Shown: in pieces, positions 1-5,350 of the stretch
Layout of the letters: the number at the start of each line of letters is the position of its first letter
Numbering within the stretch: the stretch's first letter is position 1
NCBI GenBank assembly: GCA_030745255.1
Contig: JASLOY010000222.1
Location: 1 to 6,344, forward strand
Origin: Vicinamibacterales bacterium
GTDB taxonomy: Bacteria; Acidobacteriota; Vicinamibacteria; Vicinamibacterales; UBA8438
DNA: 6,344 nt
Direction of reading: 5' to 3'
Notes under the pieces: generated by a model
What the model was told of the DNA's origin: nothing
What the model saw: the letters and a program-made list of their open reading frames with translations, nothing else
Databases searched by the model: none
Made by a program: the position numbers and the translations under genes

Positions 1-92
1 TGAAACACCCGCAGCACGCCAGGCTGGTCGTCGTCGACATGGTCGCTGTCGACGGGGGCCGCCCCGTGGGACGACTGATCAGGGGTAGACAT
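1..92 (-). CDS. Unrecognised protein, N-terminal 30 codons only (cut by window edge)
   Basis: An ATG on the minus strand at 92 opens a frame that stays open to the left edge. It reads MSTPDQSSHGAAPVDSDHVD for its first 20 residues and then continues DDQPGVLRVF before running off the window. The start is supported by an AGGAT Shine-Dalgarno-like sequence (98-102) five bases upstream. The visible part is hydrophilic and acidic, looks disordered, and has no signal peptide or membrane segment. The VLRVF at the end may begin a folded domain. Nothing here identifies a family, so no function is assigned. The gene lies 246 bp beyond the leftward terminator at 338-379, so it probably has its own promoter rather than belonging to the cytochrome/copper operon. 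Confidence 0.55.
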   Translation of the reverse strand, partial: MSTPDQSSHGAAPVDSDHVDDDQPGVLRVF

Positions 93-150
93 GGAACATC
101 CTGATCTTACCGTTTGCAGCCGACACCCATCGTCACGCTTCTCTGCGTCA

Positions 151-232
151 GCACCGGTGCAGACGGGATCTTGTCCGGCCGGGCCGACGAGACAACCTAG
201 ACTTTGGGCGGGTTCCGGCGCAGCCCCGTCTG
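151..232 (-). repeat. Nested inverted repeats, possible structured leader of the left-edge gene
   Basis: Seen directly: CAGACGGG (160-167) pairs perfectly with CCCGTCTG (225-232). Inside it TTGTC (171-175) pairs with GACAA (191-195), and a GGCC-rich stretch lies between. A perfect 10-bp palindrome, GCACCGGTGC (151-160), abuts the outer arm. Reading leftward, the block lies between the terminator at 338-379 and the start codon at 92, where a 5' leader would be. It matches no riboswitch consensus I know. High GC makes chance stems common, so the RNA role is an inference. Confidence 0.3.
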
Positions 233-258
233 AGGAGGGCCAGGATGAGCAGTCGGCA

Positions 259-334
259 CGGGCCCCAGCCGCGCGACAATGCGCGGGGCGATGGGCCCCG
301 GTAGCGCCAGCGTGGGCTTCGGGGCGCCGCCCCG
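259..334. repeat. Two GC-rich hairpins in the intergenic region
   Basis: The first hairpin pairs CGGGCCCCA (259-267) with TGGGCCCCG (292-300), with one C-C mismatch. An inner stem CGCGC (270-274) / GCGCG (281-285) closes on the loop GACAAT. The second pairs CGGGGC (320-325) with GCCCCG (329-334) around a 3-base loop. Neither is followed by a T tract in its own reading direction, so I do not call them terminators. They lie just beyond the T tract of the leftward terminator at 338-379. Function unknown. Confidence 0.35.
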
Positions 335-337
335 ACT

Positions 338-379
338 AAAAAAAGTGCGCCGGCCGGGGTCCCTCGACCCGACCGGCGC
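338..379 (-). terminator. Leftward intrinsic (rho-independent) terminator
   Basis: On the minus strand, GCGCCGG (373-379) pairs with CCGGCGC (347-353), and the inner GGGTC (366-370) pairs with GACCC (356-360) around a short loop. After two bases comes an uninterrupted run of seven T (338-344). A GC-rich stem followed at once by a U tract is the standard form. It lies 144 bp past the stop codon of the gene ending at 524 and would end that operon's transcript or a separate small RNA. It is the only clear intrinsic terminator in the window. Confidence 0.8.
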
Positions 380-386
380 GACGAGC

Positions 387-487
387 AACAGGTTTCTTCG
401 TTGGCGAAGCTGGAAGCAATTACAACCCCAGTCTTCCGACTCGCTACCTGTTACCCGTAAGACTGTTCCCTACGGCCCTCATGGGCC
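387..487 (-). other. Compact structured non-coding segment upstream of the leftward terminator
   Basis: Several perfect stems lie within 101 bases: AACAGGT (387-393) with ACCTGTT (446-452); CTTCG (396-400) with CGAAG (405-409) around TTGG; GGAAG (412-416) with CTTCC (433-437); CAGTCTT (429-435) with AAGACTG (459-465); and GGCCC (474-478) with GGGCC (483-487) around TCAT. The first three can form together as a three-way junction. The CAGTCTT/AAGACTG stem competes with two of them. Together with the terminator at 338-379 this could be a structured 3' UTR or a small RNA. I recognise no known RNA family, and no promoter for an independent transcript is obvious. The strand is inferred from the terminator. 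Confidence 0.35.
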
Positions 488-503
488 TTGCTACCGAGCT
501 ACT

Positions 504-523
504 CGAGGCGATACGAGGCCTCG
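504..523. repeat. Short hairpin abutting the stop codon at 524
   Basis: CGAGGC (504-509) pairs with GCCTCG (518-523) around an 8-base loop, and CGAGGCCTCG (514-523) is itself a perfect palindrome. The GCCTCGCTA string (518-526) overlaps the stop codon of the adjacent leftward gene and recurs in the gap near 4837-4845. No T tract follows on either strand. It may be an mRNA-end hairpin or part of a small dispersed palindrome family. Confidence 0.3.
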
Positions 524-1435
524 CTACTCCCCTGTCGCGTTCGACGGCGCGCTGACGTTCACCCGGAGGTGCGCCGAGGTCCAGCAGCACTGCGACCCGC
601 CGCCTCCGGACCCAGTCTCGTCAAGCGCCTCCACGCGCACGATGTACTCGCCAGGCTCAGAGAAGGTCAGCTCGTTCTCCGGCGTCTGCTTCGACTCCTG
701 GAACGTCTGGCGCTGCTCGCCGAACGTCACCTCGCCGGGACCATGCAGCTTTGTCCACCGCAGCACCAGGCCGGGGCGACGCCGGCGATTCTGCGCAGGC
801 GTGTTGCTCGTCGTGGTCTGCGGCGACGCCACGTCATAGCCGGCGCCCTTGAAGTCGTCGGTCCACATCGTTACCGTCAGGGGCTTGGACACCGTCGCGG
901 TATACGACGCCGCGATGCCATCAACAGGCGGTCCCTCGAAGGCCTTGCCCCCTGCCTCGAATCGGAGCGCCGGCGGCCGGTTCTTGTTGGCGGCATCCTC
1001 GAACGGCTCCACATACCAGCCCGGATCGGTGTGCATCGGAATTGAAGTTGTCTGGTCGTTGGTGACCAGTGTCCAGGTCAGCTCCTTGGCCTTGTTCGCG
1101 TAGTCGGCGCCCACACGCACGCCGAACACCGCCCAGCCACGCGTCGTGGCGAAGTGAGTCGGTTGTCCGCGATCGGGCTCGCCCGGCGAGAAGAAATTAC
1201 TCTCCCCCACCGGAATGTCGAACGTCTGCTCTCTATTCGGGTTGAAGTACCCAATCAGAAACGTGTAGCTGCCGTCCGGGTTGTCATACCAGCCCTCGTA
1301 CACAGGCCACACGGCCTGACCAAAGTCCTTGTGGGGCGGCTCGAGTGGCAGTTGCTGTGCCGTAGCGCCCGTGCCGAGCAACAGCACGACTGCGACGGCG
1401 AGGGCTGCCAGAGGGACTACTTTCTTCGCGCGCAT
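524..1435 (-). CDS. Exported beta-rich protein of unrecognised function, partner of the cytochrome/copper protein
   Basis: This encodes 303 residues. The ATG at 1435 is chosen over one 45 bases upstream because a strong Shine-Dalgarno (GAGGAG, 1442-1447) lies six bases before it and the protein then begins with a textbook Sec signal: MRAKK, a hydrophobic core (about 8-20), and an ATA-QQ cleavage site after residue 26. The mature part has a Trp/Tyr/Gly-rich region (about 38-158) including GWYDNPDGSYTFLIGYFNPN and PDRGQPTHF. It is followed by an Arg-rich stretch (RRRR, 217-220) and a C-terminal PKD/Ig-like beta-sandwich pattern (GPGEVTF, then FSEPGEYIVRVEALDETGS). A CysCys pair sits at 283-284. 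There is no CxxCH and no metal-site signature. It follows the cytochrome/copper gene with an 86-bp gap in the same direction, so an operon and a periplasmic accessory or substrate-binding role are likely but inferred. I believe I have seen similar proteins in Acidobacteriota and Gemmatimonadota genomes but know no function. Confidence 0.85.
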   Translation of the reverse strand: MRAKKVVPLAALAVAVVLLLGTGATAQQLPLEPPHKDFGQAVWPVYEGWYDNPDGSYTFLIGYFNPNREQTFDIPVGESNFFSPGEPDRGQPTHFATTRGWAVFGVRVGADYANKAKELTWTLVTNDQTTSIPMHTDPGWYVEPFEDAANKNRPPALRFEAGGKAFEGPPVDGIAASYTATVSKPLTVTMWTDDFKGAGYDVASPQTTTSNTPAQNRRRRPGLVLRWTKLHGPGEVTFGEQRQTFQESKQTPENELTFSEPGEYIVRVEALDETGSGGGGSQCCWTSAHLRVNVSAPSNATGE

Positions 1436-1441
1436 CGGAAT

Positions 1442-1447
1442 CTCCTC
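1442..1447 (-). promoter_or_regulatory. Ribosome binding site that sets the start at 1435
   Basis: The minus strand reads GAGGAG, six bases before the ATG at 1435. It excludes the in-frame ATG at 1480 as the likely start, because that one lacks a comparable site and would put 15 polar residues ahead of the signal peptide. Confidence 0.75.
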
Positions 1448-1521
1448 TCGTTGAGTTCTGCAGTCCGGAGGCTGCCCCATTGGAACGGCCCCCTTCAGAT
1501 CTGTCGACGGTGCGCGCGGAC

Positions 1522-2880
1522 CTAGTTTTCGCCCGTCTCCATCGCGGCAAGCACTTCCTCGCGCTCCGCCACGGCGTCCTCGTAGTCGGTGTCATCCAGA
1601 TACGTCACGTTTACCCAGGCATGGCCCATCTCGTCCACCGTGCGGTCGCCCCAGCCCACCCACTGGTTCGGGTCGGGGTTGCCGCGTAGCCCAGCGGTGT
1701 TGTCATACCAGGCCTTGAAGGCCAGCACCGTGCCCTTGGGCAGCAGCGGCGCCGCGTGGTCCGCGTAGACGTAGTTGTTGTGCCAATTGAAGTCGAACTT
1801 GCTGACCAGGCTCAGCACCTGGCGCTCGCCCGTCGGCAGAATCGCCTCCATCTGCATACCTCGCCCGCGCAGATGCAGGTGCGGCTGGAAGTTCTCGATG
1901 CGGCCGTTCTGTGTCAGCACGTGGAACGCCTCGGTCACGGTGACCTTGTTCGGCGGAATCGACAGCGACTCGCGGCCGCCCTCGAACGTGCTCCACGACC
2001 TGAGCACCTGTCGGTACTTGGGCGTCTCGTCCTTCGGATAGAGGTAGAGCCCCAGCTCCACGGTGTCGGTAATCTCCTCACCCACGGCGTGGTAGTGGAT
2101 GTCCCAGACGATGCTCGAGCCGGCCTTCAGCAGCTTGCCGCTGTTGGGGCGCATGATTTCGCCCTGCTTGCCGACCGCCCATTCCATCAGCAGCCCGGGG
2201 CCGATGTCGGAGGCAGCGCCGAGCGCGTCATCGTCATCTTCTTCTTGCTGAAGCCGCGCCAGAGCATGGTGGGTGATCTTGCGTCCAGGCACGGTCGATG
2301 GGCGAATCTCGATGCCACGAATCCACCGGTCCTCGGTCAGGCCGGTCGGCACCTCCGGTCGCCACCAGTGGTCCTGGGCGAGCGCCGGCATCGTGTACGG
2401 CGTCGAGTAGACGACCAGGTCGGGCGGTCCACCGAAGAAATCGGCGTAGTTCCAGACGTCGTCATCAGCGAACACCATCGGCGGCGGCATGTCCTCCGGG
2501 TTGCCACGCGGTGCACCGGCGTCGACCCACCGGACCACGGTATCGATCTCCTCCTGGGTCAGGGACCGGTCGTTCTTGAATTCCTGAACCCCGACAGCCG
2601 GGTCGATGTGCCACGGCGGCATCTGCCGCGTCGAGACGCGCTCCCTGATTGACCGTGCCCAGGGGCGAACCTCCTGGTAGGTCACGAGCGACATCGGAGC
2701 GATGTAGCCCGGTCTGTGACATGCCTCGCATTTCTGCTGAAAGATTGGTGCAACGTCCTTGGTGAATGTCGGTGCGGCCTCTTCGGCTCCACCCGCCACC
2801 GCGGCAGTTGGCACAGCCAGAGCCACCCCGAGCGCCACCGCGCTCAATCCCATTCCCCGCCAGCACGTCGATCGAACCAT
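1522..2880 (-). CDS. Exported c-type cytochrome fused to a PHM-like copper type II monooxygenase domain
   Basis: This encodes 452 residues. The start at 2880 is chosen because AAAGGGG (2887-2893) lies six bases upstream and the protein then begins with a signal peptide (core about 10-25, cleavage near AVA-GG, residues 27-31). A class I cytochrome c domain follows: haem motif CEACH at 51-55 and a likely axial Met at 87 in RQMPPWH. The remainder matches copper type II ascorbate-dependent monooxygenases of the PHM/DBH type. A His-His pair at 204-205 (KITHHAL) and His 262/264 (DIHYH) fit the CuH site. His-x-His at 334/336 (PHLHLRG) and Met 418 (TVDEMGHAW) fit the CuM site. Such enzymes hydroxylate C-H bonds using O2 and an electron donor; the fused haem could supply electrons in the periplasm. 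All expected ligands appear present. An acidic loop (EEDDDD, 213-218) follows the His-His motif. The substrate is unknown, and a non-catalytic role is possible. Confidence 0.9.
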   Translation of the reverse strand: MVRSTCWRGMGLSAVALGVALAVPTAAVAGGAEEAAPTFTKDVAPIFQQKCEACHRPGYIAPMSLVTYQEVRPWARSIRERVSTRQMPPWHIDPAVGVQEFKNDRSLTQEEIDTVVRWVDAGAPRGNPEDMPPPMVFADDDVWNYADFFGGPPDLVVYSTPYTMPALAQDHWWRPEVPTGLTEDRWIRGIEIRPSTVPGRKITHHALARLQQEEDDDDALGAASDIGPGLLMEWAVGKQGEIMRPNSGKLLKAGSSIVWDIHYHAVGEEITDTVELGLYLYPKDETPKYRQVLRSWSTFEGGRESLSIPPNKVTVTEAFHVLTQNGRIENFQPHLHLRGRGMQMEAILPTGERQVLSLVSKFDFNWHNNYVYADHAAPLLPKGTVLAFKAWYDNTAGLRGNPDPNQWVGWGDRTVDEMGHAWVNVTYLDDTDYEDAVAEREEVLAAMETGEN

Positions 2881-2886
2881 CTGTCG

Positions 2887-2893
2887 CCCCTTT
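2887..2893 (-). promoter_or_regulatory. Ribosome binding site that sets the start at 2880
   Basis: The minus strand reads AAAGGGG, six bases before the ATG at 2880. It favours this start over an upstream ATG at 2967, which would place 29 mostly polar residues before the signal peptide. Confidence 0.65.
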
Positions 2894-2948
2894 CCCACTA
2901 GTGAAACGCTGTTCTCGGCTATATCGAGCAGAATATCCCCCCCGACCC

Positions 2949-2964
2949 TGCAACTGCGATGCCG
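2949..2964 (-). promoter_or_regulatory. Possible sigma-54-like promoter for the cytochrome/copper operon
   Basis: The minus strand reads CGGCATCGCAGTTGCA. It has the invariant GG (-24) and GC (-12) separated by exactly 10 bases, and a perfect TTGCA -12 element. The -24 element matches only GGCA of the TGGCACG consensus. Transcription would start near 2938, giving a leader of about 58 bases. No good -35/-10 pair was found nearby. One match of this quality can occur by chance, and no sigma-54 activator gene is in view. Confidence 0.25.
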
Positions 2965-3004
2965 CATAGAAACGCGTCATTTCTGGCAGATTCAGGACTG
3001 TAAC

Positions 3005-3018
3005 GCCGGAAATCCGGC
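3005..3018. promoter_or_regulatory. Perfect 14-bp palindrome, candidate operator in the divergent region
   Basis: GCCGGA (3005-3010) and TCCGGC (3013-3018) are exact reverse complements separated by AA. It lies between the two divergent genes, about 40 bases upstream of the possible sigma-54-like element, a usual place for a dimeric regulator site. A second hairpin, GGGAAG (3048-3053) / CTTCCC (3059-3064), follows closer to the rightward gene. Confidence 0.3.
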
Positions 3019-3061
3019 AGAACCTGTTGGGAATTTTCACGAGAGGTGGGAAGAATTGCTT

Positions 3062-3136
3062 CCCGACATGTACCGAACAGGCTGCACGCGCGCGGGACGA
3101 ATAGCGGCCCGACGTGTACCGACGAGGCTGCAGGCG
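3062..3136. repeat. Imperfect 29-bp direct repeat upstream of the HD-GYP gene
   Basis: Copy one (3062-3090) and copy two (3108-3136) begin CCCGACATGTACCG and CCCGACGTGTACCG and agree at 25 of 29 positions; the starts are 46 bp apart. The second copy ends 13 bases before the -10-like hexamer at 3150-3155, so it covers the expected -35 region and beyond. Paired direct repeats there are typical of activator or repressor binding, but the regulator is unknown. A local duplication is the alternative. Confidence 0.5.
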
Positions 3137-3149
3137 TTCTGTGACAGGC

Positions 3150-3155
3150 CATAAT
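3150..3155 (+). promoter_or_regulatory. Possible -10 element of the HD-GYP gene
   Basis: CATAAT matches the TATAAT consensus at five of six positions. No -35 box is recognisable at 16-18 bases upstream, which fits an activator-dependent promoter given the direct repeat there. If used, transcription would start near 3162 and the ATG at 3154 could not be a start, agreeing with translation from 3178. Confidence 0.3.
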
Positions 3156-3163
3156 GATTGCCT

Positions 3164-3171
3164 GGGGTGGA
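3164..3171 (+). promoter_or_regulatory. Ribosome binding site favouring the start at 3178
   Basis: GGGGTGGA lies six bases before the ATG at 3178. The alternative ATG at 3154, eight codons upstream, has only a weak CAGG before it. Confidence 0.55.
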
Positions 3172-3177
3172 CGCCGC

Positions 3178-4776
3178 ATGGACTTCGAGCTCGTCATTCA
3201 GCATGGGCAGGACACCGGTCGCCGCTTCGCCATCGGAGACGGAGGCGCGCTGACCATCGGACGCTCAGCCGAGTGCACCGTCGTCGTCGCCGACGAAGGA
3301 GTCTCGCGTGAGCATTGCCGTCTGGCCAACGAATCGGGGCACCTGACGGTGATCGACCTCGGCACGTTGAATTCGACTTTCGTCAACGGCGAACGCCTCG
3401 AGCGCGGAGAGTTGCGCCCCGGCGACAGTCTCACGGTCGGCGAGACGACCTTCCAGTGCATCGGTCAGACCGCGCCCGACGAGACCGGCGCGGCGACCGA
3501 CAGCGAATCGTCGATGGTGCTACGCAAGGTCGTCGAGACCCCGCGCCCAGGCACCATGACGCGCGAGATGACCGCATCCCGCGACAAGTTGTATCGTGCC
3601 CACCAGACGCTCGAAACCGCATATCAGATCTCGCAGACACTGGCGACCGCGCGCGACGTCGCCGGCGTGTTCGAGGGTGTCATCGCATCCATCCTGCGCA
3701 CACTCGACGCCGACCGCACAGCCCTTCTGCTCCGCGACTCGGGCAGCGCAGACACCGACCTGCGCGTAGCCGTCGCGCGCACGCGAGACTCCTCGTCGGC
3801 AACGACCGAGATCGCGGTCAGCCGCACGGTGACCAACGACGTGCTGAACAACGGCGTGTCGGTACTCATCGAGAACGCTGCCGCCGACCTTCGGTATCAA
3901 GACGCCGAGAGCATCGTGGCGCAGGACATTCGCTCGGCTGTCTGCGCACCGATCACCGCAGACAACGACGTGCGCGGGGTGATCTACGCCGACAAGCGCG
4001 GCGCTGAGCGGCGCTTCACCGAGGCGGACATGGAGCTGCTTGCCCATATCGGCAGTCAGGCGGGTGTGGCACTGCATCGCGCCGAGCTGGCCGACCAATT
4101 GCAGCGGCTGTTTCTCGACACCATGCGGGCGATGGTCGCCACCATCGACGCCAAGGATGGCTACACCCACAGACACTCCGAGCGCGTCGCCACGGCGGCC
4201 GTCGCGCTGGCTCGCGAGCTGGGCCACAGCGAAGCCGACATGCGCACCGTGAAGCTGTCCGGCTTGCTCCACGACATCGGCAAGATTGGCGTACCCGAGG
4301 CGATACTGAACAAGCCGGGCCCGCTGACCGATGCCGAGCATCAGGAGATGCGAAAGCACCCGGAGCACGGCGTGCGCATCCTGAGTCACATCAGCGTCGG
4401 CGGCATGGATGCCATCATGCCCGGGGTGCGATCGCACCACGAGAAATGGGACGGCACCGGATACCCGGACGGGCACGCCGGTGAGCAGATTCCCTGGCTT
4501 GGACGCCTGCTGGCGGTGGCCGACGTGGTCGACGCATTGAGCTCCGATCGTTCGTATCGTGGCGCCTATGACGTGAATCGTGCAGTGACGATGATTGTCG
4601 AGGACGCCGGCCAACACTTCGACCCCGCGATCGCCGAGGCACTACGCGCCCTGCACGCACGTGGCGAGCTGGAGCGCCTGCAGAAGGACCTCGAGTTCAA
4701 CGTTGCTCCGGTGATGCCAATTGCAGATGCCCTGGAGGAGACTGGAGGCGGGGGGCAGGAGACAGGAGAAACCTGA
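3178..4776 (+). CDS. FHA-GAF-HD-GYP protein, probable cyclic-di-GMP phosphodiesterase
   Basis: This encodes 532 residues from the ATG at 3178; starting at 3154 would add eight. An FHA domain fills about 1-97 with the phosphothreonine-binding pattern intact: GRS (28-30), SREH (43-46), NSTFVNG (65-71). After a linker comes a GAF domain (about 145-305, with RSAVCAPI and GVIYADKR), which usually senses a small ligand. The HD-GYP domain (about 312-495) has HRHSERV (331-337), LLHDIGKIG (363-371), KHPEHG (393-398) and HHEKWDGTGYP (420-430), so the metal-binding and GYP residues are present. HD-GYP enzymes cleave cyclic-di-GMP to pGpG or GMP. No signal peptide or membrane segment is seen, so it is cytoplasmic. 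The FHA domain suggests docking to a Ser/Thr-kinase target, and no kinase is in the window. The last 15 residues are low-complexity (ETGGGGQETGET). It stands alone between a divergent operon and a convergent gene pair. Confidence 0.93.
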   Translation: MDFELVIQHGQDTGRRFAIGDGGALTIGRSAECTVVVADEGVSREHCRLANESGHLTVIDLGTLNSTFVNGERLERGELRPGDSLTVGETTFQCIGQTAPDETGAATDSESSMVLRKVVETPRPGTMTREMTASRDKLYRAHQTLETAYQISQTLATARDVAGVFEGVIASILRTLDADRTALLLRDSGSADTDLRVAVARTRDSSSATTEIAVSRTVTNDVLNNGVSVLIENAAADLRYQDAESIVAQDIRSAVCAPITADNDVRGVIYADKRGAERRFTEADMELLAHIGSQAGVALHRAELADQLQRLFLDTMRAMVATIDAKDGYTHRHSERVATAAVALARELGHSEADMRTVKLSGLLHDIGKIGVPEAILNKPGPLTDAEHQEMRKHPEHGVRILSHISVGGMDAIMPGVRSHHEKWDGTGYPDGHAGEQIPWLGRLLAVADVVDALSSDRSYRGAYDVNRAVTMIVEDAGQHFDPAIAEALRALHARGELERLQKDLEFNVAPVMPIADALEETGGGGQETGET

Positions 4777-4782
4777 GGCTTC

Positions 4783-4881
4783 GCGGCTGATCCTAGCGAG
4801 GCTCCGCCTCAGACCACCCAGATGCCGTCGGCTCCCGCCTCGCTAGGCTACCAATCTTCAATGGCCCCGCTACGCGGGGGG
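4783..4881. repeat. Interlocking inverted repeats in the convergent gap
   Basis: Seen directly: CCTAGCGAGGC (4792-4802) and GCCTCGCTAGG (4837-4847) are a perfect 11-bp inverted repeat. CTGAGGC (4783-4789) pairs with GCCTCAG (4806-4812), and GAGGC (4798-4802) with GCCTC (4806-4810), so alternative folds compete. CCCCGC (4865-4870) pairs with GCGGGG (4874-4879) around TAC. No T tract follows in either direction, so a canonical intrinsic terminator is not supported, although some of these may end or protect the mRNA 3' ends of the converging genes. The TAGCGAGGC string also occurs at 518-526 on the opposite strand. Confidence 0.45.
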
Positions 4882-4967
4882 CTAGACTCCCTGGCGGCCC
4901 GAGAGCAGAGGAAACGCGAACAAAAGTTGACTCACCAGGCCCCATTCGCACCACTCAAGGAGTCTAG
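4882..4967. repeat. 9-bp inverted repeat overlapping the stop codon at 4964
   Basis: CTAGACTCC (4882-4890) and GGAGTCTAG (4959-4967) are exact reverse complements 68 bases apart. The right arm contains the TAG stop of the small leftward gene. The bases between hold no gene or clear promoter. The arms could pair in a read-through transcript from either side or mark the ends of a small inserted segment; neither is shown. Confidence 0.35.
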
Positions 4968-5317
4968 TGCACGCCTGCGGACCCGCGATCGGACGAGATG
5001 ACCCGGGTAATCATCTGAGTCAGCTCGTCGGCCGGCAGCGCGAACGGGCCGGCCGCCACCGCACCACTTGGGATTTCGATGGCGATGGCTACGCCCGGAT
5101 CCGCTTCGGTCACAATCCAGCTCAGCCCGCGCAGCGAGACTTCGCCGCTCCCGTTGGGGTCCCCGCTGTTGACGCGGTCGAACACCCGTAAGGTAGATAG
5201 CAGTACTTCGCGCACGTCGGTATCGGTCCAGCCAGACGGCGCCGGGCCGTCGTGGCTCACCGATTCGGTCACCACCGCATCGGTGCCCTTCAGCAGCACT
5301 TCTACATCGAAAGTCAT
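4964..5317 (-). CDS. Small conserved-looking acidic protein, function unknown
   Basis: This encodes 117 residues. The ATG at 5317 has GAGGAT (5324-5329) six bases upstream, which sets the start. The protein is acidic, has no cysteine, no signal peptide and no membrane segment, so it is probably cytoplasmic. It appears to alternate an N-terminal strand (MTFDVEVLLKG), an amphipathic helix (about 31-49, TDTDVREVLLSTLRVFDRV), two strands (RGLSWIVTEADPGVAIAIEIP) and a C-terminal helix (about 95-108), giving a compact alpha/beta fold. I recognise no family. It starts 33 bp after the stop of the DUF255-family gene in the same direction, so the two are probably cotranscribed. The normal Shine-Dalgarno and neat fit between neighbours argue that it is a real gene. 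Confidence 0.75.
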   Translation of the reverse strand: MTFDVEVLLKGTDAVVTESVSHDGPAPSGWTDTDVREVLLSTLRVFDRVNSGDPNGSGEVSLRGLSWIVTEADPGVAIAIEIPSGAVAAGPFALPADELTQMITRVISSDRGSAGVH

Positions 5318-5350
5318 AGTGAGATCCTCGTCTACCGTGACTTGAAGAAG

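Noticed and set aside
103..195. -10/-35 promoter for the left-edge gene (TAAGAT near 103-108; TTGTCT near 190-195)
   Set aside because: TAAGAT matches only 4 of 6 positions with no -35 box, and TTGTCT is followed at the right distance by only a 3-of-6 -10 match.
387..465. Possible cobalamin, cyclic-di-GMP or other known riboswitch
   Set aside because: Compared by eye with the conserved cores of cobalamin, GEMM, TPP, ZTP, fluoride and guanidine riboswitches on both strands; none fits.
387..465. Integron attC-type recombination site
   Set aside because: Inverted repeats are present, but no proper GTTRRRY / RYYYAAC core pair was found and no integrase is nearby.
488..1045. Long rightward open frames across the 303-residue gene
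   Set aside because: Arg/Leu-rich translations without domains or a supported start; they are antisense shadows of a gene with a signal peptide and a strong ribosome binding site.
1756..2652. Rightward 298-codon frame opposite the cytochrome/copper gene
   Set aside because: The opposite strand carries the haem and copper motifs; this frame is a high-GC mirror without recognisable features.
3520..4617. Leftward 365-codon frame opposite the HD-GYP gene
   Set aside because: The rightward strand contains intact FHA, GAF and HD-GYP motifs; the long antisense frame is a consequence of GC-rich codon use.
4865..4881. Hairpin as an intrinsic terminator for the leftward or rightward gene
   Set aside because: The stem is convincing but no T tract follows on either strand.
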